Shown in pieces: positions 15,493 through 24,618 of a stretch of DNA of 64,000 nt. The DNA comes from Ornithinimicrobium flavum (GTDB lineage: Bacteria > Actinomycetota > Actinomycetes > Actinomycetales > Dermatophilaceae). Made by a program: the position numbers and the translations under genes. The DNA is taken from the NCBI RefSeq assembly GCF_004526345.1, contig NZ_CP038213.1, forward strand, positions 3,286,001 to 3,350,000. The letters run 5' to 3'. The notes below the pieces were generated by a model. The model saw only the letters and a list, made by a program, of their open reading frames with translations, was not told the origin of the DNA and did no database searches. Position 1 is the first letter of the stretch; each line of letters starts with the position of its first letter.

Positions 15493-17376
15493 GTGGGTCA
15501 CTACCGCAGCAACGTCCGCGACACCGAGTTCATGCTCTTCGACGTCCTGCAGCGCCAGGACCTCCTGGGTCGCGCTCCCTACGACGAGATCGATCTCGAG
15601 ACGGCCCGGGCGGCGCTCCACCAGGTCGCCGAGCTCGCGGAGGGGCCGATCGCGGCCAGCTTCGCCGAGGCCGACCGCGAGCCCCCGGTGCTCGACCCCG
15701 CGACCGGCACGGTCACCATGCCGCAGAGCTTCGTCGACTCCTACCAGGCCTGGGTGGACAACGAGTGGTGGCGGCTGGAGGTCGACGCCGGCCTCGGCGG
15801 CACCCCCGCCCCACCGAGCCTGACCTGGGCGATGAACGAGCTCGTCCTCGGCGCCAACCCGGCCGTCAAGATGTTCGCCGCCGGCTTCACCTTTGCCAAC
15901 GTGCTGCACCGCCTCGGCACCCCCGAGCAGCAGCAGCTCGCCCAGCACATGATCGACAAGCACTGGGGCGCCACGATGGTCCTCACCGAGCCCGACGCCG
16001 GGTCCGACGTCGGCGCCGGCCGCGCGAAGGCCGTCAAGGCCGGCGACGGGACCTGGCACCTCACCGGGGTCAAGCGCTTCATCACCAGCGGCGTCGCCCC
16101 CTTCTACGACAACGTCGTCCACTTCGTCCTGGCCCGCCCCGAGGGCGCCGGCCCCGGCACGAAGGGCCTGTCGCTCTTCGTCGTCAGCGACCGGCACATC
16201 ACCGACCTGGAGACCGGGGAGCTCGGCGAGCGCAACGGCGTCCAGGTCGCCAATATCGAGCACAAGATGGGCCTCAAGGTCTCGACCACCTGCGAGCTGC
16301 GCTTCGGCGAGGACCCCGACAACCCCGCCGTCGGGACCCTCCTGGGCGAGGCCCACGACGGCATCGCGCAGATGTTCCGCATCATCGAGCACGCGCGGAT
16401 GCTCGTCGGCACCAAGGCCATCGCGACCCTGTCCACCGGCTACCTCAACGCCCTCGACTACGCCAAGGAGCGCGTCCAGGGCGCCGACCTCACGCAGATG
16501 ACCGACAAGACGGCCCCGCGCGTGACCATCACCCACCACCCCGACGTGCGGCGCTCGCTCATGCTGCAGAAGGCCTACGCCGAGGGCCTGCGCGCGCTCA
16601 TGCTCTGGACCGCCAGCTTCCAGGACACCGTCCACAGCGCCCAGGACCTCGCCGGCACCGACGACCTCGCCGAGGTCGACGACCGTGGGGCCGACCTAGC
16701 CGCGCGCGTCAACGACCTGCTCCTGCCGCTGGTCAAGGGCTGCGGCTCCGAGCGCGCCTTCACCCTCCTCGGCACCGAGTCTCTGCAGACCTTCGGCGGC
16801 TCCGGCTTCCTCCAGGACTACCCGATCGAGCAGTACGTCCGCGACGCCAAGATCGACTCCCTCTACGAGGGCACCACGGCCATCCAGGGCATGGACTTCT
16901 TCTTCCGCAAGATCGTCCGCGACCAGGGGCAGGCGCTCGGGTATGTCGCGCAGCAGGTGATGCGCACCGTCTCGGCCCGGGCGGACGACGGCCTGGACGA
17001 GACCCGCGACGCGGTCGGTCGGGCGCTGGGCGAGGTCCAGCAGATGGTGGAGTTCCTCACCGGCAGGGCGATCGCCTCCCGGTCCGAGCCGGAGCAGGTG
17101 TATGCCGTGGGCCTGGGCACCACCCGTCTGCTGCTGGCGGCCGGTGACCTCGTCATCGGCTGGCTGCTCCTGCGCCAGGCCGAGGTGGCGGCGCGACTGC
17201 TGGCCTCCGGGCAGCCCGGCGTGAGCGGGGCCGGTGCGCACCCGGCCTACCTGCAGGGCAAGATTGCGGCGGCGAGGTTCTTCGCCACCGAGGTCCTCCC
17301 GCGGCTGGGCGCCGACCGCCGCACGATCACCGCGGTCGACCTGGGCCTGATGGAGCTCGCCGAGGACGCCTTCTGA
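15493..17376 (+). CDS. acyl-CoA dehydrogenase (FadE-type, large ~627-residue form)
   Basis: GTG start gives [19 protein letters not shown], the standard N-terminus of the long actinobacterial acyl-CoA dehydrogenases, with AGAGGGG eight bases upstream. Flavin-domain motifs [13 protein letters not shown] and [13 protein letters not shown], the middle beta domain, [27 protein letters not shown] and the catalytic-base region [16 protein letters not shown] are all present, followed by the extra C-terminal AcylCoA_DH_C domain (~residues 480-625). It oxidises acyl-CoA to trans-2-enoyl-CoA with FAD; chain length cannot be read. Monocistronic; 3' end is 12 bp from the convergent GtrA gene. Confidence 0.95.
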   Translation: MGHYRSNVRDTEFMLFDVLQRQDLLGRAPYDEIDLETARAALHQVAELAEGPIAASFAEADREPPVLDPATGTVTMPQSFVDSYQAWVDNEWWRLEVDAGLGGTPAPPSLTWAMNELVLGANPAVKMFAAGFTFANVLHRLGTPEQQQLAQHMIDKHWGATMVLTEPDAGSDVGAGRAKAVKAGDGTWHLTGVKRFITSGVAPFYDNVVHFVLARPEGAGPGTKGLSLFVVSDRHITDLETGELGERNGVQVANIEHKMGLKVSTTCELRFGEDPDNPAVGTLLGEAHDGIAQMFRIIEHARMLVGTKAIATLSTGYLNALDYAKERVQGADLTQMTDKTAPRVTITHHPDVRRSLMLQKAYAEGLRALMLWTASFQDTVHSAQDLAGTDDLAEVDDRGADLAARVNDLLLPLVKGCGSERAFTLLGTESLQTFGGSGFLQDYPIEQYVRDAKIDSLYEGTTAIQGMDFFFRKIVRDQGQALGYVAQQVMRTVSARADDGLDETRDAVGRALGEVQQMVEFLTGRAIASRSEPEQVYAVGLGTTRLLLAAGDLVIGWLLLRQAEVAARLLASGQPGVSGAGAHPAYLQGKIAAARFFATEVLPRLGADRRTITAVDLGLMELAEDAF

Positions 17377-17388
17377 GCCCGGCCCCGG

Positions 17389-17907
17389 TCAGGCGTAGCG
17401 CTTGATGCGGAAGACGAAGAACCGCATCATCAGGTACATGTAGACGGCTTCGAAGGCACCGGCGATCAGCCGGGCCCCGATCCCCGGCACGCCCTGCCAC
17501 TCCAGCAGGGACGCCAGCCCGAGGATGAAGAGGGCGTAGTTGGTCAGGACCGTGAGCACGTAGCGTCCGGTCTGCCGACCCACCGGGCCGTGCGACTGGA
17601 AGTTCAGCCACCGGTTGAGCACGAACGCCAGGCCGAACGCGATGACGTAGCCCACCGTCACCGCCACGGGGTAGAGCACCCCCAGGACGCTGTCGAGGAC
17701 GTAGAGGATCGTCAGGTCGACGGCATACGTGAAGCTGCTGATCGCCGCGAAGCCGATCGCCGTCTCCGGCACCAGCCGCGCCAGCCAGGCCGGCAGGGCG
17801 CCGTGAAACCGCAGCCGCGCCCGGGCGAAGCGGTCGGCCGCGGTCGCGCCGGTGGGCGCGGCCGGCACGGCGGAGGCTCCCGACCCCCGGCCTCCGGGGT
17901 CAGGCAC
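17389..17907 (-). CDS. GtrA-family membrane protein
   Basis: 172 residues: a ~45-residue hydrophilic N-terminus then four transmembrane helices (IGFAAISSFTYAVDLTILYVL; VGYVIAFGLAFVLNRWLNFQS; YVLTVLTNYALFILGLASLL; a final amphipathic helix with FVFR). NRWLNF between helices 2 and 3 and the FVFR ending are typical of GtrA. Members move lipid-linked sugars or help envelope glycosylation. It lies close to the DUF6458 gene on the same strand, with no glycosyltransferase adjacent. Confidence 0.88.
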   Translation of the reverse strand: MPDPGGRGSGASAVPAAPTGATAADRFARARLRFHGALPAWLARLVPETAIGFAAISSFTYAVDLTILYVLDSVLGVLYPVAVTVGYVIAFGLAFVLNRWLNFQSHGPVGRQTGRYVLTVLTNYALFILGLASLLEWQGVPGIGARLIAGAFEAVYMYLMMRFFVFRIKRYA

Positions 17908-17930
17908 GGGCGAGAGGCGCGGAGCGTCGA

Positions 17931-18167
17931 TCAGTAGCCGTCACGGTGACGGACGTCGCGCTCCTCGTTGCGGTCGATGACCTCACGGTGGGTGGTGTTG
18001 GTGCGCTGGGTGTTCATGACCAGGCCGAGGATGAGCGAGAGCACGCCGGCGGCCATGAGGATGTAGCCGATGGTGTTGAGGTTGACGAAGTCGACGGCGT
18101 CCGGCTGGATGCCGAAGCTGAGGATCGCGCCGGTGACGAGCAGGAAGATGCCGAGGCCAATGCCCAT
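17931..18167 (-). CDS. DUF6458 small membrane protein
   Basis: 78 residues: MGIGLGIFLLVTGAILSF helix, a short AVDFVNLNTIGYILMAAG loop and second helix, then a charged tail TTHREVIDRNEERDVRHRD. This is the widespread actinobacterial DUF6458 architecture. A good AAAGG sequence precedes the ATG. Function unknown; integral membrane protein with both termini probably on the same side. Confidence 0.88.
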   Translation of the reverse strand: MGIGLGIFLLVTGAILSFGIQPDAVDFVNLNTIGYILMAAGVLSLILGLVMNTQRTNTTHREVIDRNEERDVRHRDGY

Positions 18168-18216
18168 GGTGGTGTGCCTTTCGGTAGGAATCGACCCCCA
18201 GCGTAACGTCGAGGTC

Positions 18217-19062
18217 TCACAACCGCCGGTCAGCGAGCACGGGGAAGTCGGTCCGCGCCCGCTCCACCTGACCGGTGTCGATCTCCACCGACAGCACCTC
18301 CTGGTCGGTGCCGGCCTCGGCCAGCACCGTGCCCCACGGGTCGACGACGGCGCTGCGTCCGCCCATCTCGATCCCGGCGTGGGTGCCCGCGGTGTTGCAG
18401 GCGAGCACGAAGCACTGGTTCTCCACCGCCCGGGCCCGCAGCAGCAGCCGCCACGCCTCGACGCGCGGGGCCGGCCACGCGGCGGGGACGAGGAAGAGCT
18501 CGGCGCCGAGGTCGAGCTGGGCGCGGTAGAGCTCGGGGAAGCGCAGGTCGTAGCACGTCGACAGCCCCACGGTCAGGGCGTCGGCGGGGGCGGGGAGATC
18601 GGTGACGACCAGCTCGGTCCCGGCCTCCATCAGGCGCGGCTCGCCGGAGCCGAAGCCGAAGCGGTGGATCTTGCGGTAGCGCGCGCACGGCCGGCCCTGC
18701 GGGTCCAGCACGACCGAGGTGTTCCACAGATGCCGCCCCTCCGCCCCGGGTCGCTCGGTGCGTTCCACGACGGACCCGGTATGCAGCACCGCCCCGATCT
18801 CCCGGGTCGCCTCGGCCAGGGGGGCCAGGGCGGGCGGCAGCTCCGGGTCCTCCGGCAGCCCGGGCTCGTCGGGCCAGAGCACCTGGGCCCGGTCCTGCCA
18901 GTCCGCGGCCGCGAAGCCTCCGGCGCTCCACAGCTCGGGGAGCACGACCAGGTCGTGCCCGGCCCCGGCGGTGCGGACCAGGTCGGCCGCGCGCTGGGCC
19001 CGTGCGGCGACCGGCTCGTCGGCCCCCTCGCCGTAGGCGAGCTGGAGAAGGGCGATCCTCAT
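18217..19062 (-). CDS. carbon-nitrogen hydrolase (nitrilase superfamily amidase)
   Basis: 281 residues with the Glu-Lys-Cys triad visible: VVLPELWSAGGF (Glu), RYRKIHRFGF (Lys) and LSTCYDLRFPELYR (Cys), plus the late RARAVENQCFVLACNTAG. It hydrolyses a small amide; in the omega-amidase/Nit branch the substrate can be deaminated glutathione or 2-oxoglutaramate, not decided here. The ATG overlaps the TGA of the CtaG/CopD gene (ATGA), giving a two-gene unit. Confidence 0.9.
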   Translation of the reverse strand: MRIALLQLAYGEGADEPVAARAQRAADLVRTAGAGHDLVVLPELWSAGGFAAADWQDRAQVLWPDEPGLPEDPELPPALAPLAEATREIGAVLHTGSVVERTERPGAEGRHLWNTSVVLDPQGRPCARYRKIHRFGFGSGEPRLMEAGTELVVTDLPAPADALTVGLSTCYDLRFPELYRAQLDLGAELFLVPAAWPAPRVEAWRLLLRARAVENQCFVLACNTAGTHAGIEMGGRSAVVDPWGTVLAEAGTDQEVLSVEIDTGQVERARTDFPVLADRRL

Positions 19063-21044
19063 CGGCGGCTCCGTTCGTCGAGGGCCTGCAGGCGGGCGTT
19101 GTAGGCGGCGAGCTCGGCGTCGTCGTCCCGGTCGGCCTGCCGGTCCAGCCGGGCGCTCTCCCGCTCGTCGCGGCGCATCCAGTCCATCACGATCATGAGG
19201 ACGACGACCACCGTGGGGATCTCGCCGATCCCCCAGGCGATCGCGCCGCCGAGCTGCTGGTCGACGAGTAGGTCGTCGACCCACGGCACGTCGAGGGTCT
19301 TGAAGAAGGCCGGGGCCAGCAGCCAGGTGCCCTGCATCAGCGCCAGCCCGAAGAAGGCGTGGGCGGCGAGGGTGCCGATGGCGACGAGCACCCGCATCGG
19401 CGGCTCCCACTTGGGCGGCCCCGGGTCCTGGCCCACGAGGGCCCAGACGAAGGCGAAGCCGGTCAGGCTGAAGTGCACGATCATGGCGACGTGCCCCACG
19501 TGGGTCGTCAGCGCCCACTCCAGCAGCCCGGTCCAGTAGAAGACGATGAGGCTGAGGAAGAAGTTTGCCCCGGCCACGAGCGGGTTGACCACGAAGCGGG
19601 CCCAGCCGGAGTGCACCACCGCCACGAGCACCTCGCGGGGGCCCAGCGTGCGGTCCTTGCGGGCCGGCAGGCTGCGGTAGGCCAGGGTGATCGCCTGGGC
19701 GGGGACGAGGAAGACCGGCACCGCCATCATCAGCCCCATGTGCATGACCATGTGGTGGGAGAAGGCGACCCGGCCGTAGACGGCGGGCGCGCCGGAGGTG
19801 ACGTAGACGAAGACCGCCCAGCCGATCCCCCACAGCAGCAGCCGCCACCAGGGCCACCGGTCGCCGCGGCGGTGCAGGCGCACCATGCCGGCGGCATACA
19901 GGCCCACCGCGAGCACTGCGGCGAGAAGGAAGAGCCAGTTGACCGCCCACGTGTCCAGCAGCCGTGCGGCCTCGAAGGGCGGGGGCGTGGGGTAGCCGGT
20001 GAGGGCGTAGGCCGGGTCGGCGGCGTCCACCCCCTCCTGCGGCGGCGGGGGCGTGCGGGACAGCGCGGCGCCGAGGCCGATCGCGGAGCCCATGAGCAGT
20101 GCCTCGAGACCGGCCAGCCGGGCGAAGGCGCCCGCGGTGTCCACCCCGCGCGCCACCATCGCGCGACGCTGGCGGTAGCCGAGGATCCCGAGCACGAGCA
20201 GGACCGCGACCTTGGCCCAGATGATCCGCCAGTAGGGCGAGGTGAGGTCGGCCAGGTCGTCGGCGGTGCCGAGCGAGAAGAGCAGGCCCGAGAACCCGAC
20301 GGCCACGAAGCTCCACAGCGCCAGGGTCGAGAAGCGACGCACCGTGTCGGCCAGCGCGGTGCCCCGCCCGATCACGGGGAGCAGGAGCGCGATCGCCAGC
20401 AGCCCGCCGACCCACACGCTGATCCCGACGAGGTGCAGCCCCAGGGCGGTCACCGCGGTCTCGTGACCGGCGTCGCCGCTGGAGTGACCGCCGAAGGCGA
20501 GCGGGGTGGTCGCGACCAGCGCCAGCAAGCTCGCCCAGGCCAGGGCCCCACGGGTCCGGGCGACCGCGGCCAGCGGCACGAGCGCCGAGACGAGCAGCAC
20601 CTCCAGGGCCCGCAGCCGCATCAGCTCCAGGCCCCAGGTGTTGGCGAGCAGCTGCTCGACATACCCGACCGTCCCGGGCTGCAGCCCGGCCAGGTCGCCG
20701 AACCCCAGGACGAGGATCCCCGCCGCGCTGAGCGCCCACAACCCCGCGGCCAGCGCCGCCAGCCGCCCGGCCGTCGCCCGCCGCCGCGTGGTCGGCCCCT
20801 CGCGCACGAGGAACGCCGCGACCACGAGCAGCCCCACCGTCAGGGCCATCGCCACGTGGTGGACCACCTTAAGGAGGACCAGACCCCACCGCACGAGCGG
20901 CCCGGCGTCGCCGATGACGACCGGGGCGACCGCCCCGCTCAGCGCGGCCACCGGCACCCCGACCACGACCGCCGCCAGCACGGCCGCCACCGGCGTCGCC
21001 CAGGCGAGGGGGGGTCGGGACTCGGTGGTGGGCATGCCTCCCAT
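19059..21044 (-). CDS. CopD domain-CtaG fusion membrane protein (copper/cytochrome oxidase assembly)
   Basis: About 660 residues. The first part (to ~residue 330) has eight to nine helices with WVGGLLAI, the CopD copper-resistance pattern; the second part is CtaG: WRLLLWGIGW, FSHHMVMHMGLMMAVPVFLV (His/Met-rich helix), GPREVLVAVVHSGW and a conserved ending with MDWMRRDERE. Such fusions deliver or insert copper into cytochrome c oxidase in actinomycetes. The start is uncertain: ATG at 21044 is used, GTG at 21068 and ATG at 21035 are alternatives, none with an ideal ribosome-binding site. Coupled to the downstream amidase gene by ATGA. Confidence 0.88.
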   Translation of the reverse strand: MGGMPTTESRPPLAWATPVAAVLAAVVVGVPVAALSGAVAPVVIGDAGPLVRWGLVLLKVVHHVAMALTVGLLVVAAFLVREGPTTRRRATAGRLAALAAGLWALSAAGILVLGFGDLAGLQPGTVGYVEQLLANTWGLELMRLRALEVLLVSALVPLAAVARTRGALAWASLLALVATTPLAFGGHSSGDAGHETAVTALGLHLVGISVWVGGLLAIALLLPVIGRGTALADTVRRFSTLALWSFVAVGFSGLLFSLGTADDLADLTSPYWRIIWAKVAVLLVLGILGYRQRRAMVARGVDTAGAFARLAGLEALLMGSAIGLGAALSRTPPPPQEGVDAADPAYALTGYPTPPPFEAARLLDTWAVNWLFLLAAVLAVGLYAAGMVRLHRRGDRWPWWRLLLWGIGWAVFVYVTSGAPAVYGRVAFSHHMVMHMGLMMAVPVFLVPAQAITLAYRSLPARKDRTLGPREVLVAVVHSGWARFVVNPLVAGANFFLSLIVFYWTGLLEWALTTHVGHVAMIVHFSLTGFAFVWALVGQDPGPPKWEPPMRVLVAIGTLAAHAFFGLALMQGTWLLAPAFFKTLDVPWVDDLLVDQQLGGAIAWGIGEIPTVVVVLMIVMDWMRRDERESARLDRQADRDDDAELAAYNARLQALDERSRR

Positions 21045-21203
21045 GCTAGGCGGCGCCCCGGTCGGCACCTCACCGGATCATGAGGCAAGATAGAGAGGTT
21101 GCCGTACGACGAAGGCGCCGGTGCGGGGTGGCGCTTTCCGACCCTCTCCGCGCGCGCCCGTCGTCCCACGAACGGCAGCTGACGATCACAAGGAGAAGAC
21201 AAC

Positions 21204-21728
21204 ATGCGACGCACCATCACCACCGTGACCGCGCTCGTGGCGGCGGTCGGCCTGGCCGCCTGTTCGCCCGAGACCGAGTCCGAGACGGCCACCGAGGACA
21301 CCGCCACGGTCGAGGAGACCACGGAGGCCGCCGAGGAGGCCGCCACCTCCGACGACGCGGCCATGACGTCCGAGGGGGCCTCGGCCGGCATGGACGACCC
21401 GGTCTGCGAGGAGTTCTTCATGGGCCAGGGCCAGCCGCTCGCCGAGCGCGCCGGCACCACCCGTGACCTGCTGGAGACCGGCGACCCGCTGGACCCGGTG
21501 TCCTACTCCGAGCTGAGCCTGCTGCAGAGCCGGATCGACATGCTCGGCGAGGAGGCCTCCGCCGACCAGGCCGGGCTGCTGGAGCGGGTCAACGCCCCGT
21601 TCACCGAGGTCGTCGACGCGGTCGTGGCCGACAACGCCCGGATGGAGGAGGAGATCACGATCCCCGAGGTCGACGTGACGGACTCCGCCGCCGCCCAGGA
21701 CGAGCTCGAGGCCGCCTGCGCCGGCTGA
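21204..21728 (+). CDS. secreted acidic lipoprotein, unknown function
   Basis: 174 residues. Signal peptide MRRTITTVTALVAAVGLAAC ends in a lipobox (LAAC), then a Glu/Thr/Ala-rich low-complexity linker (~residues 21-55) typical of cell-wall-spanning tethers, then a helical domain with one Cys pair (VCEEFF ... LEAACAG) that could form a disulfide. AAGGAGAAG lies eight bases ahead of ATG. No recognised domain. A strong hairpin follows the stop. Could be a small ligand-binding or envelope stress lipoprotein. Confidence 0.8.
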   Translation: MRRTITTVTALVAAVGLAACSPETESETATEDTATVEETTEAAEEAATSDDAAMTSEGASAGMDDPVCEEFFMGQGQPLAERAGTTRDLLETGDPLDPVSYSELSLLQSRIDMLGEEASADQAGLLERVNAPFTEVVDAVVADNARMEEEITIPEVDVTDSAAAQDELEAACAG

Positions 21729-21742
21729 CGCACCACCTCGAG

Positions 21743-21770
21743 GCCGCCCACCGCCCGCGCGGTGGGCGGC
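21743..21770 (+). terminator. GC-rich hairpin terminator
   Basis: GCCGCCCACCG (21743-21753) pairs perfectly with CGGTGGGCGGC (21760-21770), 15 bp after the lipoprotein stop. No T-run follows, which is usual in high-GC actinomycetes. Confidence 0.6.
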
Positions 21771-21779
21771 GTCGCGCAC

Positions 21780-21785
21780 TACGGT
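21780..21785 (+). promoter_or_regulatory. -10 element TACGGT, leaderless start
   Basis: TACGGT ends six bases before the ATG at 21792 of the mycothiol-dependent-type enzyme, without a ribosome-binding site. Confidence 0.45.
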
Positions 21786-21791
21786 GGGTGC

Positions 21792-22697
21792 ATGGTCGTG
21801 CACCCTCCCCCGCCCGCTGACGTCCCGTCGTTCATCGAGGCCTACCGCGAGGTGCTGGGCACCTTCGTCGGCACCTGCGACGGGTTGCGCGAGGCCGAGT
21901 GGGACCTGCCCACCTCCTGCCCCGGGTGGACGGTCAAGGACCATGTGGCCCACGTCGTGCACGTCGAGTCGGTCCTGGCCGGCCTCGCCCACCCGGCCGA
22001 GGGCCACACCGGCGACCTGGAGATCCGCGTCGGCAGCCCGGAGCACGTGCGCCACAGCTTCGCCGTGTGGATGGAGGAGGGGGTCCGCGCCCGCGAGGAC
22101 CTGAGCGGCCCGGAGCTGGTGCAGGCGCTGCGCGAGGTCGCGGAGATCCGGCTGGCGGCGCTCTACGACCCCGACCTCGAGATGGACACGCCCGTCCCCT
22201 CGGTCCGCGGCCGGCAGGACCCCTTCGGGGACGTCATGGCGCTGCGGGTCGCGGACATCTGGGTCCACGGCCAGGACATCCGCGCCGTGGTCGACCGTCC
22301 GGGCGCCCTGGAGAGCCCCGGCGCGGCCGTCTTCACGAGCTACGTCCTGTCCACCGTCCCCGACGTGGTCCTCGGCCTGGACCCGGTGCCCGCGCCGGGC
22401 ACCGTCGTCATCCTGGAGAGCACCGGCCCGGTCACCGGCCGCGCGGGCGTGCGCATCGGGACCGACGCCGACGGCGCCCCCTGCGCCCACGAGCTCTTCA
22501 CCGGCCACACCAGCGCCGAGGACGACACCCCGGACGTCGACGAGTCCCCCGACGCGGTCACCACGATCCAGCTGTCCACGCACGAGCTGACCCGCCGCGC
22601 GGCGGGGCGGCAGACCGCGGACGAGACGGCATACCACGTGCAGGGTGACGAGGAGCTCGCGAGCCGGGTGCTCGGCGCCCTCGACGTCACCCCCTGA
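21792..22697 (+). CDS. maleylpyruvate isomerase/mycothiol-dependent-type enzyme (DinB-like fold)
   Basis: 301 residues. N-terminal four-helix domain has LPTSCPGWTVKDHVAHVVHVES, the signature with the His ligands of the DinB/MDMPI family, and a later RVADIWVHGQDIRAVV supplies further metal ligands; the C-terminal ~100 residues form the SCP2-like domain common to the actinobacterial members. Such enzymes are metal-dependent and often use mycothiol, which supports an actinomycete source. Substrate unknown. Followed eight bases later by the patatin gene. Confidence 0.88.
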   Translation: MVVHPPPPADVPSFIEAYREVLGTFVGTCDGLREAEWDLPTSCPGWTVKDHVAHVVHVESVLAGLAHPAEGHTGDLEIRVGSPEHVRHSFAVWMEEGVRAREDLSGPELVQALREVAEIRLAALYDPDLEMDTPVPSVRGRQDPFGDVMALRVADIWVHGQDIRAVVDRPGALESPGAAVFTSYVLSTVPDVVLGLDPVPAPGTVVILESTGPVTGRAGVRIGTDADGAPCAHELFTGHTSAEDDTPDVDESPDAVTTIQLSTHELTRRAAGRQTADETAYHVQGDEELASRVLGALDVTP

Positions 22698-22705
22698 GCC
22701 CGCCC

Positions 22706-23530
22706 GTGCCCGCCGCGCTGGAGACCAACGCCCTGGGGCTGGCCCTCGGCGGCGGCGGGGCGAGGGGCCTGTGCCACATCGGGGTATGGCGCGTCCTGGC
22801 CGAGCTCGGCGTGCGCCCCGACCTGGTGTCGGGGACGAGCATGGGCGGCCTGGTCGGGGCCTTCCTCGCCGCCGGCTACAGCGCGGACGAGATGGAGGAG
22901 ATCGCGCGCGGCGTCGGCTGGATGCGGATGATCGACTGGGGGCTGTCCGGGCGGCTGCTGTCGACGAAGAGCTACCGCGCCTGGCTGGCCGAGCATCTCC
23001 CTGAGACCTTCGAGGAGCTGGAGCTGCCGCTCATCCTCACGACGACCGACGTCGTCGACGGGCAGGTCCACTACCTGCGCACGGGCGACCTGCACACCGC
23101 CATCCGCGCCACGACGGCCTACCCCGGCGTGGTCGAGCCGGTGCCGGTCGGCGACGCGATCTTCGTCGACGGCGGCATCCTCAACCAGATCCCCGTCGAC
23201 GGCGCGCTCTTCCTCGGCGCCCGCCGGGTCATCGCCGTCAACGCCACCGCGCTGGAGCCGCTCGAGCGCCCGCAGAACATCGAGAAGGTCCTGCGCCGCC
23301 GCCCCGTCACCGGCGCCTTCAAGGAGGCCATGCGCGCGATCGACGTCATGCAGACCCAGCTGACGATGGCGCGGCTGTCGCTCTACCGCCCCGACGTGCT
23401 CATCGACCCGGCCATCGAGGGCGTCGACCTCCAGGACTTCCACAAGTCGGCCGAGGCGATCGCCGCGGGCGAGACCGCCACCCGCGAGGCCGGCGACCGG
23501 ATCACCCGGCTGGTCGGCTCGTCCCCGTAA
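22706..23530 (+). CDS. patatin-like phospholipase (RssA/YchK type)
   Basis: 274 residues from GTG. Oxyanion-hole loop LALGGGGARGLCHIGV, nucleophile elbow GTSMGGLVGA and catalytic Asp in FVDGGILNQIPVD are all there, the Ser-Asp dyad of bacterial patatins. No signal peptide, so cytosolic. It likely hydrolyses acyl esters of lipids. It follows the preceding gene closely (probable operon) and its 3' end overlaps the convergent membrane-protein gene by 29 bp. Confidence 0.9.
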   Translation: MPAALETNALGLALGGGGARGLCHIGVWRVLAELGVRPDLVSGTSMGGLVGAFLAAGYSADEMEEIARGVGWMRMIDWGLSGRLLSTKSYRAWLAEHLPETFEELELPLILTTTDVVDGQVHYLRTGDLHTAIRATTAYPGVVEPVPVGDAIFVDGGILNQIPVDGALFLGARRVIAVNATALEPLERPQNIEKVLRRRPVTGAFKEAMRAIDVMQTQLTMARLSLYRPDVLIDPAIEGVDLQDFHKSAEAIAAGETATREAGDRITRLVGSSP

Positions 23531-23966
23531 TCCTGCTCGCGTCCCCGTGTGCGCGCCTATCGCGCTCCCGTGCCGGCCCCCGCGAGAAGATCCAGAGCCC
23601 CGCCACGAAGGCCGCCATCACCAGCAACGCCGTACCCGCCACCCAGAGCCCGGGCTCCCACTGCACGGTCAGCTCCAGGACGACCCCGACGGCGGCGATC
23701 ACCAGCGCGACCTGTCCCGCGAGGCGGGTCGCCCGGAACTGCGCCATCCGCTCCGCGTGGTCCGCCTCGCTCCCGGTCACCAGCCGCGCGGCCGGGGTGA
23801 GCCGACGCGTCACCGAGTGCAGCACCCCGTAGCCCAGGAAGAAGAGCGCCCCGAACACCGCGACCTTCGTGTTGCCCCGGGACAGCCCGACGACGAGGAC
23901 GACCAGCGCGCCCAGGGTGGTCAGCGCCGTGAAGAGGCGGTCCTGGAGTCGGGGTCGGGCGGCCAT
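23502..23966 (-). CDS. hypothetical membrane protein (four helices)
   Basis: 154 residues from ATG at 23964-23966. Hydrophobic segments at about residues 11-28, 31-48, 82-102 and 106-126, with a basic loop containing TRRLTPAARLVTGSEADHAERM and a charged tail. No family recognised. Convergent with the patatin gene and divergent from the GNAT gene. Confidence 0.65.
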   Translation of the reverse strand: MAARPRLQDRLFTALTTLGALVVLVVGLSRGNTKVAVFGALFFLGYGVLHSVTRRLTPAARLVTGSEADHAERMAQFRATRLAGQVALVIAAVGVVLELTVQWEPGLWVAGTALLVMAAFVAGLWIFSRGPARERDRRAHGDASRITGTSRPAG

Positions 23967-24060
23967 GGACCCCAGGGTATGCCGTCCCCTCCTCCGCCCG
24001 ACCGCGCGCCACCCTCGGACCCCCGAGGCAAGGCTGTGCACGTCATGCACCTTCCCTAGC

Positions 24061-24066
24061 TAGGCT
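24061..24066 (+). promoter_or_regulatory. -10 element TAGGCT, leaderless start
   Basis: TAGGCT ends seven bases ahead of the GTG at 24074; no ribosome-binding site is present. Confidence 0.45.
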
Positions 24067-24073
24067 CGGTCGG

Positions 24074-24580
24074 GTGAACCCTGAACCCCGCCTGCGACCC
24101 CTGCGAGCCGAGGAGAGCGACCTGCTCTTCGAGGCCTCGATGGGCACGATCAACTGGCCGGGCCCGCGCTTCACCGAGGCGGAGGCGCGCGCCATCCCCG
24201 AGATCGCGCACTACTGGGACTTCCGGCCCGAGCGCGGAGACCTGGGCGTGGTCGCCGAGACCGCGGGGGCGGGCGGCATACCCCTCGTCGTGGGTGTGAC
24301 CTGGCTGCTCTTCTTCCCCGAGGACGACCCCGGCTACGGCTTCGTGGCCGCGGACGTCCCGGAGTATGGGGTGTGGGTGCGGGAGGGCTGGCGCGGCGCC
24401 GGCCTGGGCCGACGCCTGACCGAGGCGGTGATCGCCGAGGCGCGGGCCCGGGGGCTGCGGGCCATCTCGCTGTCCGTCGAAGACAGCAACCCCTCCCACC
24501 ACCTCTACCGGTCGCTGGGGTGGGAGCCGGTGCCGGGCGGGGAGGCGGACGGGGTCATGCTACTGCCGTTGGACGGGTGA
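24074..24580 (+). CDS. GNAT-family N-acetyltransferase
   Basis: 168 residues. LRPLRAEESDLLFEA opens the fold, VWVREGWRGAGLGRRLTEAVIAEA is the acetyl-CoA pyrophosphate loop (R/Q-x2-G-x-G/A) and ISLSVEDSNPSHHLYRSLGW is the C-terminal motif. Acetyl acceptor unknown. GTG start appears leaderless. Followed after 38 bp by the B3/B4 domain gene. Confidence 0.9.
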   Translation: MNPEPRLRPLRAEESDLLFEASMGTINWPGPRFTEAEARAIPEIAHYWDFRPERGDLGVVAETAGAGGIPLVVGVTWLLFFPEDDPGYGFVAADVPEYGVWVREGWRGAGLGRRLTEAVIAEARARGLRAISLSVEDSNPSHHLYRSLGWEPVPGGEADGVMLLPLDG

Positions 24581-24618
24581 GCGTCCGGCCCAGCTGCTCC
24601 CGCTGGAAGGATAACCGC

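Noticed and set aside
19359..21083. 574-codon plus-strand ORF opposite the CtaG/CopD gene
   Set aside because: Low-complexity His/Arg/Gly/Pro translation and full overlap with a well-supported membrane protein.
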